NCBI GenBank assembly: GCA_025964435.1
Contig: JAOPYV010000091.1
Span: 1-36,750, forward strand
Source of the DNA: Thermoleophilia bacterium
GTDB lineage: Bacteria; Actinomycetota; Thermoleophilia; Gaiellales; SKUG01
Direction: 5' to 3'
DNA length: 36,750 bases
Shown here in pieces: positions 16,492 to 24,304 of the stretch. The notes beneath the pieces were generated by a model. That model did no database searches and was not told the DNA's origin. It worked only from the letters and a program-made list of their open reading frames with translations. The first letter of the stretch is position 1. Every line of letters starts with the position of its first letter. The position numbers and the translations under genes are program-made.

Positions 16492-16520
16492 TTGACCGGA
16501 AACCCATGCACCCGCACGCT
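16492..16520 (+). promoter_or_regulatory. leaderless promoter TTGACC-N17-CACGCT
   Basis: A good -35 (TTGACC, 16492-16497), a 17-nt spacer and a weak -10 (CACGCT, 16515-16520), then 6 nt to ATG 16527. No Shine-Dalgarno is present, so the mRNA is probably leaderless. Confidence 0.55.
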
Positions 16521-16526
16521 CGAGAC

Positions 16527-16802
16527 ATGAAGTTCCTCCCTGCGACCATCATCGGCCTGGCGTTGGTCGCCGCATCCATCGCGGCGCTCGCAACGGCGCC
16601 CGATGCCGCCAACGTGCTGGCCATTGCCGGTGCGACCGGCACGGTGCTCGGAACGGGACTGCTCGCGCTGACATTGCTGGCCTGGCGCTGGAGCGCCGGC
16701 GTCGCCCCGTACCGCGAGACCCACGTCTCTGCGATCGGTGGCGTCTACGACGACATCGCCGAGGTGTTCGACGCCACGCAGGATGAAGCCGCCGCGATCT
16801 AG
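16527..16802 (+). CDS. small two-helix membrane protein
   Basis: A 91-residue protein with two hydrophobic helices at about 4-23 (LPATIIGLALVAASIAALAT) and 29-52 (VLAIAGATGTVLGTGLLALTLLAW), then a cytoplasmic-type tail of about 38 residues rich in Asp, Glu and Val. No family is recognised. ATG 16527 is chosen because it sits 6 nt behind the promoter -10; an upstream in-frame ATG at 16464 would begin before the promoter. The stop codon lies in one arm of a hairpin shared with the convergent gene. Confidence 0.6.
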   Translation: MKFLPATIIGLALVAASIAALATAPDAANVLAIAGATGTVLGTGLLALTLLAWRWSAGVAPYRETHVSAIGGVYDDIAEVFDATQDEAAAI

Positions 16803-16833
16803 CGCTGCACCAAGTCGTGCGTGCGAGCGCTAG
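16799..16833. terminator. hairpin containing both convergent stop codons
   Basis: CTAGCGCT (16799-16806) and AGCGCTAG (16826-16833) form a perfect 8-bp stem with a 19-nt loop. The TAG of the plus-strand gene (16800-16802) and the TAG of the minus-strand gene (complement of 16830-16832) each lie in one arm. Confidence 0.6.
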
Positions 16834-17408
16834 CTGACGAAGGAGTCGTCGGGTGCGGTCTTCCAGGCCTGCGGCGTTGCGACCCGGTCACGGCCGACGA
16901 CGGCGACCATGTCGCGGGTCGCGGAGCGGATCACGGGGGCGAGCAGGACCGGGTTGCGGCCGGTGAAGGCCCCGCCGTCGATCGTGTGCGGAGCTTCGAC
17001 CCACTCGTTGCCGGAGAGCACCGAGGTGCGCAGGGGTGCGAGCCAGAACGCGCCGGCCTTCGCATCGCGCAGCACGGCGATGGCGGGATGCACCTTGACC
17101 AGCCGGCTGCGGCCGCCGGGCATGTCCATGCGGATCTCGATCGGCTTCGCGGCGAGGGCATGCGCTGCCTCGATTGCGGCTTCCTTGGTCGAGCCGCCCC
17201 ACGACACCGACGGCGTCAATCGACCGGTGAGGTTGCGGTTGGCGGGAATCCACGCCTCGCTCCACGCGGTCGCACGGCTTCCCGTCCCGTACTCGATGCT
17301 CGCGATCGGGCTGGTCCACCATCGTGCCCAGCGCTGCGGCGGAGTCGCGTCGACGGGCGCCTGGGGGGTGGGTGCGGAAACGCTACTGGTCGGGAGGGAA
17401 ACCTGCAT
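16830..17408 (-). CDS. conserved-looking protein, unknown function
   Basis: A 192-residue protein of no family I recognise, without signal peptide or membrane segment. After a Ser/Thr/Pro/Ala-rich stretch to about residue 28 it appears as one compact domain: RWARWWTSPIASIEYGTG, then Trp- and Ala-rich helices, and a strand-rich part ending DMVAVVGRDRVATPQAW. The high Trp count suggests a stable globular fold. ATG 17408 sits 6 nt behind a TACCAT box; upstream open frame is not used. It is convergent with the small membrane protein and divergent from the alpha-mannosidase. Confidence 0.6.
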   Translation of the reverse strand: MQVSLPTSSVSAPTPQAPVDATPPQRWARWWTSPIASIEYGTGSRATAWSEAWIPANRNLTGRLTPSVSWGGSTKEAAIEAAHALAAKPIEIRMDMPGGRSRLVKVHPAIAVLRDAKAGAFWLAPLRTSVLSGNEWVEAPHTIDGGAFTGRNPVLLAPVIRSATRDMVAVVGRDRVATPQAWKTAPDDSFVS

Positions 17409-17414
17409 GTCAGT

Positions 17415-17420
17415 ATGGTA
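17415..17420 (-). promoter_or_regulatory. TACCAT -10 box, leaderless start
   Basis: On the minus strand TACCAT is followed by 6 nt and then ATG 17408, the canonical leaderless arrangement. No convincing -35 is seen. Confidence 0.55.
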
Positions 17421-17522
17421 GGCGGGTCGAAGCAATACGTCGAATAGCTCTTGTTGCGTTTGCCCATAAATAATCGAATGGCTCGCGTGATCCGCTGGAC
17501 GTGTGGCGGCCGGCATGGTGGC

Positions 17523-17528
17523 TAGGAT
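17523..17528 (+). promoter_or_regulatory. TAGGAT -10 box, leaderless start
   Basis: TAGGAT then 7 nt then ATG 17536. It places transcription start at the start codon and rules out the ATG in the same frame at 17515. Confidence 0.5.
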
Positions 17529-17535
17529 CCGCGCC

Positions 17536-20151
17536 ATGACTACCGCCGCGACCGCCACCAGTAGCAATCTGCAACCCCTTGCCCTGCCGGAATCGCCGGT
17601 GCCCGGCGCGCCGACGTGGAAGGTGCACGTGTACGCGCACACGCACTGGGACCGCGAGTGGTACCGCACCTTCGAGCGCTTCCGCATGCAGCTGGTCGGC
17701 GCCGTCGATCGCATCCTGCACGTGCTCGACAGCGACCCCGCCTTCTCGACCTACGTCCTCGACGGCCAGACGATCGTGCTCGAGGACTACCTCGAGCTGC
17801 GCCCGGAGGAGGAGCCGCGCATCCGTCGGCTCGTCCAGGCGGGGCGCCTCGAGGTTGGTCCGTGGCATGTGCTGCCGGACGAGTTCCTCGTCTCCGGCGA
17901 ATCGCTCGTGCGCAACCTGGCGGAAGGGCGCCGCATCGCGGCGCGCTTCGGAACGCCGCTCGCCGTGGGCTACCTGCCCGATCCATTCGGCCACATCGCG
18001 CAGCTGCCGGCGATCCTGCGTGGGTTCGGCATCGACAACGTGATCTTCTCGCGCGGCAGCGGTGACGAGTTCGAGCGCACAGGCAGCGAGTTCCGCTGGG
18101 AAGCGCTCGACGGCACCGACGTGCTCGCCATCGTGCAGCTCGCGCCCCACGTCATGGGCTACTGGAGCTTCGAGCAGGGTGGTCGCGGCCACGGGGTCGA
18201 CAGCCCGGTGCCGTACGACGCGGCGCGCGAGCTGGCCGGGCACCTGCTCCCACACGCGCGCACGAACCTCATGCTGTTCGCTGCGGGCGCGGACCACGAC
18301 ACCGTGCACGCCAACCTGCCGGGAATCGTCGCCAACCTCCAGCAGGTCTTCGGGGATACGGCAGACATCGAGATCACGGGGCTCGACGCCGCGGTCGCAC
18401 GCGTACGTGACGCAGAGCGGCAGATCGTCGCCGCCGGCGGTGCGCTCGAGCGACACCGTGGCGAGCTGCGCGGGTCCAAGCTGGCGCCCATCCTGTCGTC
18501 GATCTTCTCGGCCCGCATCGAGCTGAAGCAGCAGAACGATGCGGTCCAGTCCTTGCTCGAGCGACACGTCGAGCCGTTGCTGGCCCTCGCCGTCGCCGCG
18601 GGCGTTCGTCCGGCCCGCGACGTCACGCCATTCCTGCGCCACGCGTGGCGCCTCGTGCTCGAGAACCACCCGCACGATTCGATCGGTGGCTGCTCGGTCG
18701 ACCTGGTCCACGAGGAGATGCCCGCGCGAACGCTGCGTGCCGTCGCCACGGGGCTCGGCCTGATCGAGGACCTGCGCACTGCAGTGGGCCTTGAAGGCAT
18801 GGAGGTCGTCCATGACGCAGAGGGGCGCGGCGGAATCGTCGAGCGACCGGATGGCAGCGTCGTCGCCCTGGCGCCGAGCACGCCCGGACGGCTCGCGCCG
18901 GCGGTGGCGATCGATGCGACATCGAGCGTGACGCATGCCGACGACTCGATCGTGGCGGGCGACCTTGCCGTCCACGTCATCGACGGCGCGCTCCGGGTCG
19001 AGCTGCCCGGCGCCGCACCGGTCCGCATCGACTTCATCGATGAGGCCGATGGCGGCGACGAGTACGACGCGAGCGACCGGACCGGGAGTGCGCCGATCAT
19101 CGCGCGCCTCGATCGCTGGTCCACACGACTGGTCGGGGACGGCCGGATCGCCGAGCTGGAGGCAGTCCACCTACTCGACCTGCCGGTGTCGCTCAGCGAC
19201 GATCGCCAGTCGCGCTCGGCGGAGACGGTGCGACACGAGCTCGTCTCGCGCGTGCGCGTGAGCCCGGCAAGTTCCTTGGTGACGATCACGACCGAGTTCA
19301 CGAACGCCGCCCGCGACCATCGCCTGCGAATCCGGGCAACTCCGGTCGCGGGTGTGGAAGCCGCGCCCGCCGCCGCGGACCACGTCGAGGCGCTCGGCCA
19401 CTTCGCCGTCGTCGAGCGACCGCTCCGTCCTGCGCCGACCGCCACGAAGTGGTTCCAGGAGCCGCCGGCGCTGGACCATGCACTGGGTGCCGTCCGCATC
19501 GTGGACGCTGCCGGAGCATCGCTCGTCACGCTCGCCGGGCGCGGCCTGCACGAATACGAGGTGCGCGACGGCGCGCTCGAGATGACCCTCGTGCGATCGG
19601 TGGGCTTCCTCAGCCGCGATGACGTCGTCGGTCGCGAGTACCACTGTGGCCCGGCGCTCGCCGCGCCCGGCGCGCAGTGCCAGGGGCCGCGACGCCTCGA
19701 GCTGGCGATCGGTGCGGGCGCTGGTTCGGGAGGCAGCTTTGCTGCTGCACGGGCCTTCCTCGTCCCGCCGCTGCTCCTCGACCCGTTCACCGACGAGCGG
19801 CTGACCGAGTCGGGAGCGCAGGCCCGTCGCCACGACGTGGCCCTCGTGTCGCCGACCGACGCCGCAGCGCGCATCGACGCGCTCGGCATCGAGCTCGACG
19901 GCGACGACGTGGTGCCCTCGGCATGCAAGCTTGCCGACGACGGCTCCGGCGACCTCGTGGTGCGCTGGTGGGCGCCGACCACGGCGACCGCCCCGCGCGC
20001 TCGGCTGCGCATCGCCGCGCCCGTGCGGCGCGTGCTGCGTGCCCGCCTCGATGAGACGACGCTCGGACCGGCTCCCTTCGACGACGGCGTGGTCGACCTC
20101 GCCCTCAAGCCGGGCTCGATCGCCACGATCAGGATCCAGCTGGGCGAGTGA
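17536..20151 (+). CDS. GH38 alpha-mannosidase
   Basis: An 871-residue retaining alpha-mannosidase of glycoside hydrolase family 38. The zinc-binding motif HTHWDREWY is at residues 35-43 and the catalytic Asp is in GYLPDPFGHIAQLP (D149). A middle helical domain (ENHPHDSIGGCSVDLVHEE) contributes a further active-site His, and the C-terminal two-thirds is the usual beta-rich domain set. There is no signal peptide, so it probably acts in the cytosol on imported mannosides or mannosyl-glycerate-like compounds (MngB-like), rather than on surface glycans. It is followed by palindromic repeats, not by a partner gene, and starts leaderless at ATG 17536. Confidence 0.92.
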   Translation: MTTAATATSSNLQPLALPESPVPGAPTWKVHVYAHTHWDREWYRTFERFRMQLVGAVDRILHVLDSDPAFSTYVLDGQTIVLEDYLELRPEEEPRIRRLVQAGRLEVGPWHVLPDEFLVSGESLVRNLAEGRRIAARFGTPLAVGYLPDPFGHIAQLPAILRGFGIDNVIFSRGSGDEFERTGSEFRWEALDGTDVLAIVQLAPHVMGYWSFEQGGRGHGVDSPVPYDAARELAGHLLPHARTNLMLFAAGADHDTVHANLPGIVANLQQVFGDTADIEITGLDAAVARVRDAERQIVAAGGALERHRGELRGSKLAPILSSIFSARIELKQQNDAVQSLLERHVEPLLALAVAAGVRPARDVTPFLRHAWRLVLENHPHDSIGGCSVDLVHEEMPARTLRAVATGLGLIEDLRTAVGLEGMEVVHDAEGRGGIVERPDGSVVALAPSTPGRLAPAVAIDATSSVTHADDSIVAGDLAVHVIDGALRVELPGAAPVRIDFIDEADGGDEYDASDRTGSAPIIARLDRWSTRLVGDGRIAELEAVHLLDLPVSLSDDRQSRSAETVRHELVSRVRVSPASSLVTITTEFTNAARDHRLRIRATPVAGVEAAPAAADHVEALGHFAVVERPLRPAPTATKWFQEPPALDHALGAVRIVDAAGASLVTLAGRGLHEYEVRDGALEMTLVRSVGFLSRDDVVGREYHCGPALAAPGAQCQGPRRLELAIGAGAGSGGSFAAARAFLVPPLLLDPFTDERLTESGAQARRHDVALVSPTDAAARIDALGIELDGDDVVPSACKLADDGSGDLVVRWWAPTTATAPRARLRIAAPVRRVLRARLDETTLGPAPFDDGVVDLALKPGSIATIRIQLGE

Positions 20152-20193
20152 GGCGGGCCTGACCCAGGAACCCCGCGTGCCAAGCGGCGCTTG

Positions 20194-20289
20194 GCCGATG
20201 ATGGGTCGTTTCCGACCGTATGTGGTCGCTGAGCGCCCATGATCGGCGGCGGGGCTGGTGATGGGTCGTTTCCGACCATATGCGGTCGC
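20194..20289. repeat. tandem palindromic repeat pair, 60-bp period
   Basis: Two 31-bp copies at 20199-20229 and 20259-20289 differ at two positions. Each has alternating GGTCG-TTTC-CGACC and CGACC-N6-GGTCG dyads, so the central CGACC can pair either way. Copy 1 also sits in a longer stem: 20194-20205 pairs with 20236-20247 at 11 of 12 positions. The pair fills the gap after the alpha-mannosidase gene. Confidence 0.75.
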
Positions 20290-20347
20290 GGCGTGGCCGG
20301 TTTCGGCACTCCTGGAGCCTCACGCGCACCAGCGGGGGAATAGGTGC

Positions 20348-20377
20348 TTGTCTGATCCCGACTCCCCGTGGTTCACT
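20348..20377 (+). promoter_or_regulatory. leaderless promoter TTGTCT-N18-TTCACT
   Basis: TTGTCT (20348-20353), 18 nt, TTCACT (20372-20377), then 7 nt to GTG 20385. No Shine-Dalgarno sequence is present. Confidence 0.5.
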
Positions 20378-20384
20378 GGAGCCA

Positions 20385-20879
20385 GTGCGACGCTTCCTCT
20401 TCATCGCTGTCATCTCCGCCCTGCTCGTCGGCTGCTTCGCCGGCGTCGCTTCCGCGCGGCTCGCCGCCTCGGACGATGGTCGCCCCGCCCGGGCACCGTT
20501 CGCGGTTCCCGCCACCGCGCCCAGCATCGATGCCGCGCAGCCCGGCGCCTACGGATTCCAGGCCTCGAGCAAGATCGCCGCGGCACTGCAGGCCACGTCC
20601 CGGCAGGCCACGCAGACTGCGACCCCGGAAGCCGCAGGTGCCTCGATCACGATCACCGCGGTCGTGCTGCCGACCGTCACCGTCGTGCTCGATGAAGCTG
20701 GCGTGGTGGTCGAGATCATCACCAACACGCCAGACCGATCGGCGACGGGTGCGATGTACCTGTTCCGTCGCGGCACCGACACGGGTCCTGCCGTCGAGCT
20801 CGACGCGGCGACATGGCGTTCGGCTCGACACGCGCTCGCCCGCACCGCTGCTGGCACCGGCACGATCTACACGCGCTGA
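20385..20879 (+). CDS. secreted protein, unknown function
   Basis: A 164-residue predicted exported protein. It starts V/M-RRFLFIAVISALLVGCFAG, a signal peptide whose LLVGC-F could also serve as a weak lipobox. The mature part has an Ala/Gln-rich stretch, then a beta-rich core ASITITAVVLPTVTVVLDEA followed by VVVEIITNTPDRSATG, and ends RTAAGTGTIYTR. The regular alternation of hydrophobic residues suggests a small beta-sandwich. GTG 20385 is supported by both the promoter and the signal peptide; the open frame upstream would spoil the signal peptide. No family is recognised. Confidence 0.65.
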   Translation: MRRFLFIAVISALLVGCFAGVASARLAASDDGRPARAPFAVPATAPSIDAAQPGAYGFQASSKIAAALQATSRQATQTATPEAAGASITITAVVLPTVTVVLDEAGVVVEIITNTPDRSATGAMYLFRRGTDTGPAVELDAATWRSARHALARTAAGTGTIYTR

Positions 20880-20908
20880 GCGCTGCTCGCGGTCCGCACG
20901 CTCGGCAG

Positions 20909-20914
20909 TACACT
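20909..20914 (+). promoter_or_regulatory. TACACT -10 box, leaderless start
   Basis: TACACT then 7 nt to GTG 20922. No Shine-Dalgarno and no clear -35. Confidence 0.5.
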
Positions 20915-20921
20915 GCCCCGC

Positions 20922-21938
20922 GTGACCACACCTCTTGAGTTCCTGCCGGGCATCTGGCGCCTGCCGATCCCACTCCACGTCCGCAGCGAGCCGGTCAACG
21001 TCTGGATCCTGCGTGACCCCGACGGTGCGCTGACGCTGTTCGACACCGGCATCCACGCCGGTGCAGCCGAGCTGTGGCCGGCGGCGCTCGAGGCGATCGG
21101 CCATGTCCCGTCGGACGTGCAGCGACTGGTCGTCTCCCATCACCATCCGGACCACCTCGGCGGCACGCGCGCCCTGCACGAGCTCACGGGCGCGCCCGTG
21201 TTCGCCTCGGCGGCGACGATCGCCAAGGCCCCACGCGTCTGGGGCGACGCCGGGCGCATGGAGACCTACTTCGCCGAGCTCCAGCTGCTGCTCGACTGGC
21301 ACGGCTTCCCCGCCGACGTCGCGGCAGCGCTCGGTGACGAGGCCGCGGTCGCCAAGCTCGCCGTCCAGCTGGCGCCACCGGACGCGTGGACCGAGCTCGA
21401 GCCCGGCGCGGAGATCGAGACCCGAGGCCACACGTGGGAGGTCATCCCGACGCCGGGCCACGCCGACGGCCACATCGCCCTGCATGCGCCCGCGTCCGGC
21501 CTGCTGCTCGCAGCGGACCACCTGCTGGAGCGCATCTCACCGGCGGTCGGGCTCTTCCCGCACCACGATCCGGACCCGCTCGGCAGCTACATCGACTCGC
21601 TCGAGCGCGTCGCGCAGCTCGACGTCTCGACAGTCCTGCCGGGCCACGGCGCGCCGTTTGCGGGTGCGCGCGAGCGGCTCCGTTTCCTCGTCGATCACCA
21701 CGTCGAGCGGATCGACCAGTGCGTCGCGGTCGTACGCGCGACCGGCGGTGCGACCGCGTACGAGGTGGCACGCTCCGTCTTCAGTCGCGTGTTCGAGCGT
21801 GCGGTGCTCGACGCACCCAACCAGCGCTTTGCCACGACCGAATCGCTCGCCCATCTCGAGCGTGCGCGCGCTGCGGGAGTGCTCGAGCAGCGACAGGACG
21901 AAGATGGAATCACGCGGTATATCGCCATTGACGCTTGA
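20922..21938 (+). CDS. MBL-fold metallo-hydrolase with winged-helix tail
   Basis: A 338-residue metallo-beta-lactamase-fold hydrolase. The metal-binding motif HHHPDH occupies residues 73-78, followed by PTPGHADGHIALH (third metal ligand), AADHLLERI and VLPGHGAPF (final His). The C-terminal 80 residues (DHHVERIDQCVAVVRATGGATAYEVARSVF onward) look like the helix-rich winged-helix extension of LACTB2-type and related hydrolases. Substrates of this group include thioesters, RNA and lactones; none can be picked. The GTG start is set by the leaderless TACACT box. Its stop overlaps the -35 of the secG promoter. Confidence 0.85.
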   Translation: MTTPLEFLPGIWRLPIPLHVRSEPVNVWILRDPDGALTLFDTGIHAGAAELWPAALEAIGHVPSDVQRLVVSHHHPDHLGGTRALHELTGAPVFASAATIAKAPRVWGDAGRMETYFAELQLLLDWHGFPADVAAALGDEAAVAKLAVQLAPPDAWTELEPGAEIETRGHTWEVIPTPGHADGHIALHAPASGLLLAADHLLERISPAVGLFPHHDPDPLGSYIDSLERVAQLDVSTVLPGHGAPFAGARERLRFLVDHHVERIDQCVAVVRATGGATAYEVARSVFSRVFERAVLDAPNQRFATTESLAHLERARAAGVLEQRQDEDGITRYIAIDA

Positions 21939-21963
21939 GGTGTCCGCAGCGGTAGGGTAGCGT
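21935..21963 (+). promoter_or_regulatory. secG promoter TTGAGG-N17-TAGCGT
   Basis: TTGAGG (21935-21940), exactly 17 nt, TAGCGT (21958-21963), then 6 nt to ATG 21970. The -35 contains the stop codon of the preceding MBL-fold gene. It is the clearest leaderless promoter in the window. Confidence 0.65.
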
Positions 21964-21969
21964 GCAGCC

Positions 21970-22194
21970 ATGCTCGACGGAATCGTCATTTTCCTGCACG
22001 TCATCTTCTCCATCCTCCTCATCACCCTGGTGCTCATGCACTCGGGCCGTGATTCGGGGCTCGGCTCGATCGGCGGCGCCGCTGGTCAGGGTGGGGGACA
22101 GCACGTGATGGAGCGCAATCTCGATCGCCTCACGGTCATCGTCGCGCTCCTGTACCTGGTCACCACGCTGGTGCTCCAGCGCATCTTCCAGTAA
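21970..22194 (+). CDS. secG: preprotein translocase subunit SecG
   Basis: A 74-residue SecG with the family layout: a first transmembrane helix (IVIFLHVIFSILLITLVLMH), the conserved cytoplasmic loop SGRDSGLG-SIGGAAGQGG, and a second helix (LTVIVALLYLVTTLVLQRIF). SecG assists SecYE in protein export at the membrane. It has its own leaderless promoter, and about 190 nt separate it from the peptide transporter genes. Confidence 0.92.
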   Translation: MLDGIVIFLHVIFSILLITLVLMHSGRDSGLGSIGGAAGQGGGQHVMERNLDRLTVIVALLYLVTTLVLQRIFQ

Positions 22195-22284
22195 CCCGAG
22201 CTCGCCCCCTCGCGGATCGACCGCGATTCAGAGCGTACGAGAAACGTTCGATCAGCGAGCGAATGGCGCGAAAACGCCAGTTTC

Positions 22285-22315
22285 CTGAACTACGAGCGTT
22301 CAGCATCGGTACGGT
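22285..22315 (+). promoter_or_regulatory. possible promoter/operator of the peptide importer
   Basis: CTGAAC-N7-GTTCAG (22285-22303) is a perfect inverted repeat lying just before a TACGGT -10-like box (22310-22315). A repressor bound there would block transcription of the substrate-binding protein gene. The arm spacing excludes a LexA box. Confidence 0.35.
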
Positions 22316-22383
22316 TGGGTAGATGCCCGTCGAATCGGTGCCGTAGGGCGCCAAGCGTGGTCAAATCTCCAGGAGGCAATTTC

Positions 22384-24126
22384 GTGTCCGTGAACCTTCG
22401 AAAGATCGGGGCAACCCTCGCGGTGCTCGCCAGCGCGGCGTTCATCGCAGCTGGTTGTGGTGGCGACGATGAGGGCGGCGGCGGCAGCTCCGACCTGGCA
22501 GCCAGCCAGGACCTCGTCATCCAGATCGGCGACGAGACCGAAGCAGGCGTGTTCGATCCGCCGAAGACCAGCTACCTCGATACGGTGAACCGCAACAGCG
22601 CGCTGTTCGCGGCCCTCTATCGCTACAACGACGACGCCTCCGAGCTCGTCCCGTACGCAGCAGCTGACCTCCCCGAGATCAGCGAGGACGGCCTGACCTA
22701 CACCGTCAAGCTCCGCGACGACGCCTCCTGGAGCGACGGCAAGGCGCTGACCGCGGACGACCTCGTCTACGGCATCCAGCACGCGCTGGACCCGGCGACG
22801 GGTGCCTACTTCGCGTCCTTCATGCTCGACATCGTCGGTGCGTGTGAGTTCAACTCCGGCAAGGATGCAGCCAAGAACTGCACCGACCGCGAGCTGACGG
22901 ACGGCAAGCCCGAGTCGATCGGCGTGACCGCGACCGACGACCAGACGGTCGAGTTCAAGCTCAACCGTGTCGTGCCGTGGTTCGACCAGCTCATGACCCT
23001 GCAGACGTTCACGCCGCTGCGCCGTGACGTGATCGAGAAGTTCGGCGACGACTGGACCGATCCGAAGAACATCGTCACGAGCGGCCCGTTCACGCTGGCC
23101 TCGTACAAGCCCAAGAGCGAGATCGTCGTCACCAAGAACGACGAGTTCTGGGGCGCCGACGACGTCGAGCTCGACAAGATCACGTTCCGCATGATCTCCG
23201 AGCCGAAGACGGCCTACCGTGAGTTCGAGCGTGGACGCATCGACATGGCGTTCCCGCGTACGGCGATCGATGCTGCTGACGTTGCCAAGGTGAAGACCGA
23301 GGACTTCTACGTCTCCGCGCCTTCCACCGAGACGCAGTACGCATACATGAACACGCGTTCGCCCGAGCTCGCCGATCCGAAGGTCCGCCAGGCGATCGCC
23401 ATCGGCATCGACCGACCGAGCCTCGTCGAGAACGTCACCCAGCGCGGTGACAAGCCGATGAACACGATCACGCCGAGCGGCATCCCGAACTACGACGTCA
23501 TGGCGCAGGGTTCGCAGGACTTCATCGGTGCGGAGGATGGCCCGAACATCGACAAGGCCAAGGGCCTGCTCGAAGAGGGTGGCTGGGACGCCAACGACAC
23601 GATCGACGTCTACTTCTCGTCGGACTCCGGCAGCGCGACCCAGGTCGCTGAGCAGATGCAGAGCGACCTCGCCAAGATCGGCGTGAAGCTCGAGCTGAAG
23701 CCCACGTCGGGTGACGTCCTGTCGACGGTCGGGTTCGGCATCTCGCCGGTCAAGGAGAGCGTCAACATCGTCCTCCAGGGCTGGGTTGCCGACTACCTCG
23801 ACGGCCAGAACTACTACCAGCTGTTCACCTGTGATGCAGTCGACGTCGGCCTGAACACCGCCAACTACTGCAGCGAGGACTACGACAAGCTGTACGCCGA
23901 GGCACTCAAGACCGTCGACGCCGATGATCGTGCCCAGATCTACAAGGAGCTCGAGGCGAAGCTGACCGGTCCGGACGGCGACATGCCGGCCGCACCGCTC
24001 TACCAGCCGACCAACGACACCGTCGTCGCGACGTACGTGAAGCAGGGTGGCGAGAAGTTCAAGATCGCCTCCACCGGCCTCATCTACTACGACGACCTCT
24101 CGATCACGGCCGACAAGGACAGCTAG
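22384..24126 (+). CDS. peptide ABC transporter, substrate-binding lipoprotein
   Basis: A 580-residue extracellular solute-binding protein, family 5 (DppA/OppA type). Residues 1-25 form a lipoprotein signal peptide with lipobox IAAGC and the lipidated Cys at 25, followed by a Gly/Ser/Asp linker. The body shows DGLTYTVKLRDDASWSDGKAL and LTADDLVYGIQHALDP, hallmark stretches of the family, then SGPFTLASYKP and VRQAIAIGIDRPSLVENV. GTG 22384 has AGGAGG at 7 nt, the best ribosome site in the window, fitting high expression. Two permease genes and two ATPase genes follow in order. Ligand is probably a peptide, though some relatives bind nickel or sugars. Confidence 0.92.
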   Translation: MSVNLRKIGATLAVLASAAFIAAGCGGDDEGGGGSSDLAASQDLVIQIGDETEAGVFDPPKTSYLDTVNRNSALFAALYRYNDDASELVPYAAADLPEISEDGLTYTVKLRDDASWSDGKALTADDLVYGIQHALDPATGAYFASFMLDIVGACEFNSGKDAAKNCTDRELTDGKPESIGVTATDDQTVEFKLNRVVPWFDQLMTLQTFTPLRRDVIEKFGDDWTDPKNIVTSGPFTLASYKPKSEIVVTKNDEFWGADDVELDKITFRMISEPKTAYREFERGRIDMAFPRTAIDAADVAKVKTEDFYVSAPSTETQYAYMNTRSPELADPKVRQAIAIGIDRPSLVENVTQRGDKPMNTITPSGIPNYDVMAQGSQDFIGAEDGPNIDKAKGLLEEGGWDANDTIDVYFSSDSGSATQVAEQMQSDLAKIGVKLELKPTSGDVLSTVGFGISPVKESVNIVLQGWVADYLDGQNYYQLFTCDAVDVGLNTANYCSEDYDKLYAEALKTVDADDRAQIYKELEAKLTGPDGDMPAAPLYQPTNDTVVATYVKQGGEKFKIASTGLIYYDDLSITADKDS

Positions 24127-24152
24127 GTCGCTGAAGATCTCGTTGGAGCCCC

Positions 24153-24191
24153 GGGGGGCGTGGCAGGCCGAGCTGGCCGGCCACGCCCCCC
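24153..24191 (+). terminator. strong hairpin after the binding-protein gene
   Basis: GGGGGGCGTGGC (24153-24164) pairs with GCCACGCCCCCC (24180-24191), 12 bp around a 15-nt loop that contains a further GGCC/GGCC. It lies between the binding-protein and first permease genes, so it probably limits read-through or protects the upstream mRNA, giving more binding protein than permease. Confidence 0.7.
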
Positions 24192-24232
24192 GACTCCATC
24201 AACCTGACTGACGCTCCCGTCGATTCGGCGGA

Positions 24233-24259
24233 TTGACGTCAGTTCAGGTTGGGTACCTT
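24233..24259 (+). promoter_or_regulatory. possible promoter for the permease genes
   Basis: TTGACG (24233-24238) and TACCTT (24254-24259) with a short 15-nt spacer, 45 nt before the first permease gene. It may provide separate transcription behind the hairpin. Confidence 0.35.
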
Positions 24260-24304
24260 TCCCACGGTCGCCGACCATGGATTCACCACTTCGACGGGAG
24301 CTTG

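Noticed and set aside
18159-20309. Minus-strand open frame of 716 residues over the alpha-mannosidase
   Set aside because: Composition is Ser/Arg/Thr-rich without motifs; the plus strand has intact GH38 signatures over the same DNA.
22285-22303. CTGAAC-N7-GTTCAG as an SOS box
   Set aside because: The GAAC and GTTC half-sites are 7 nt apart, but LexA boxes of this type need 4 nt, as seen at lexA.
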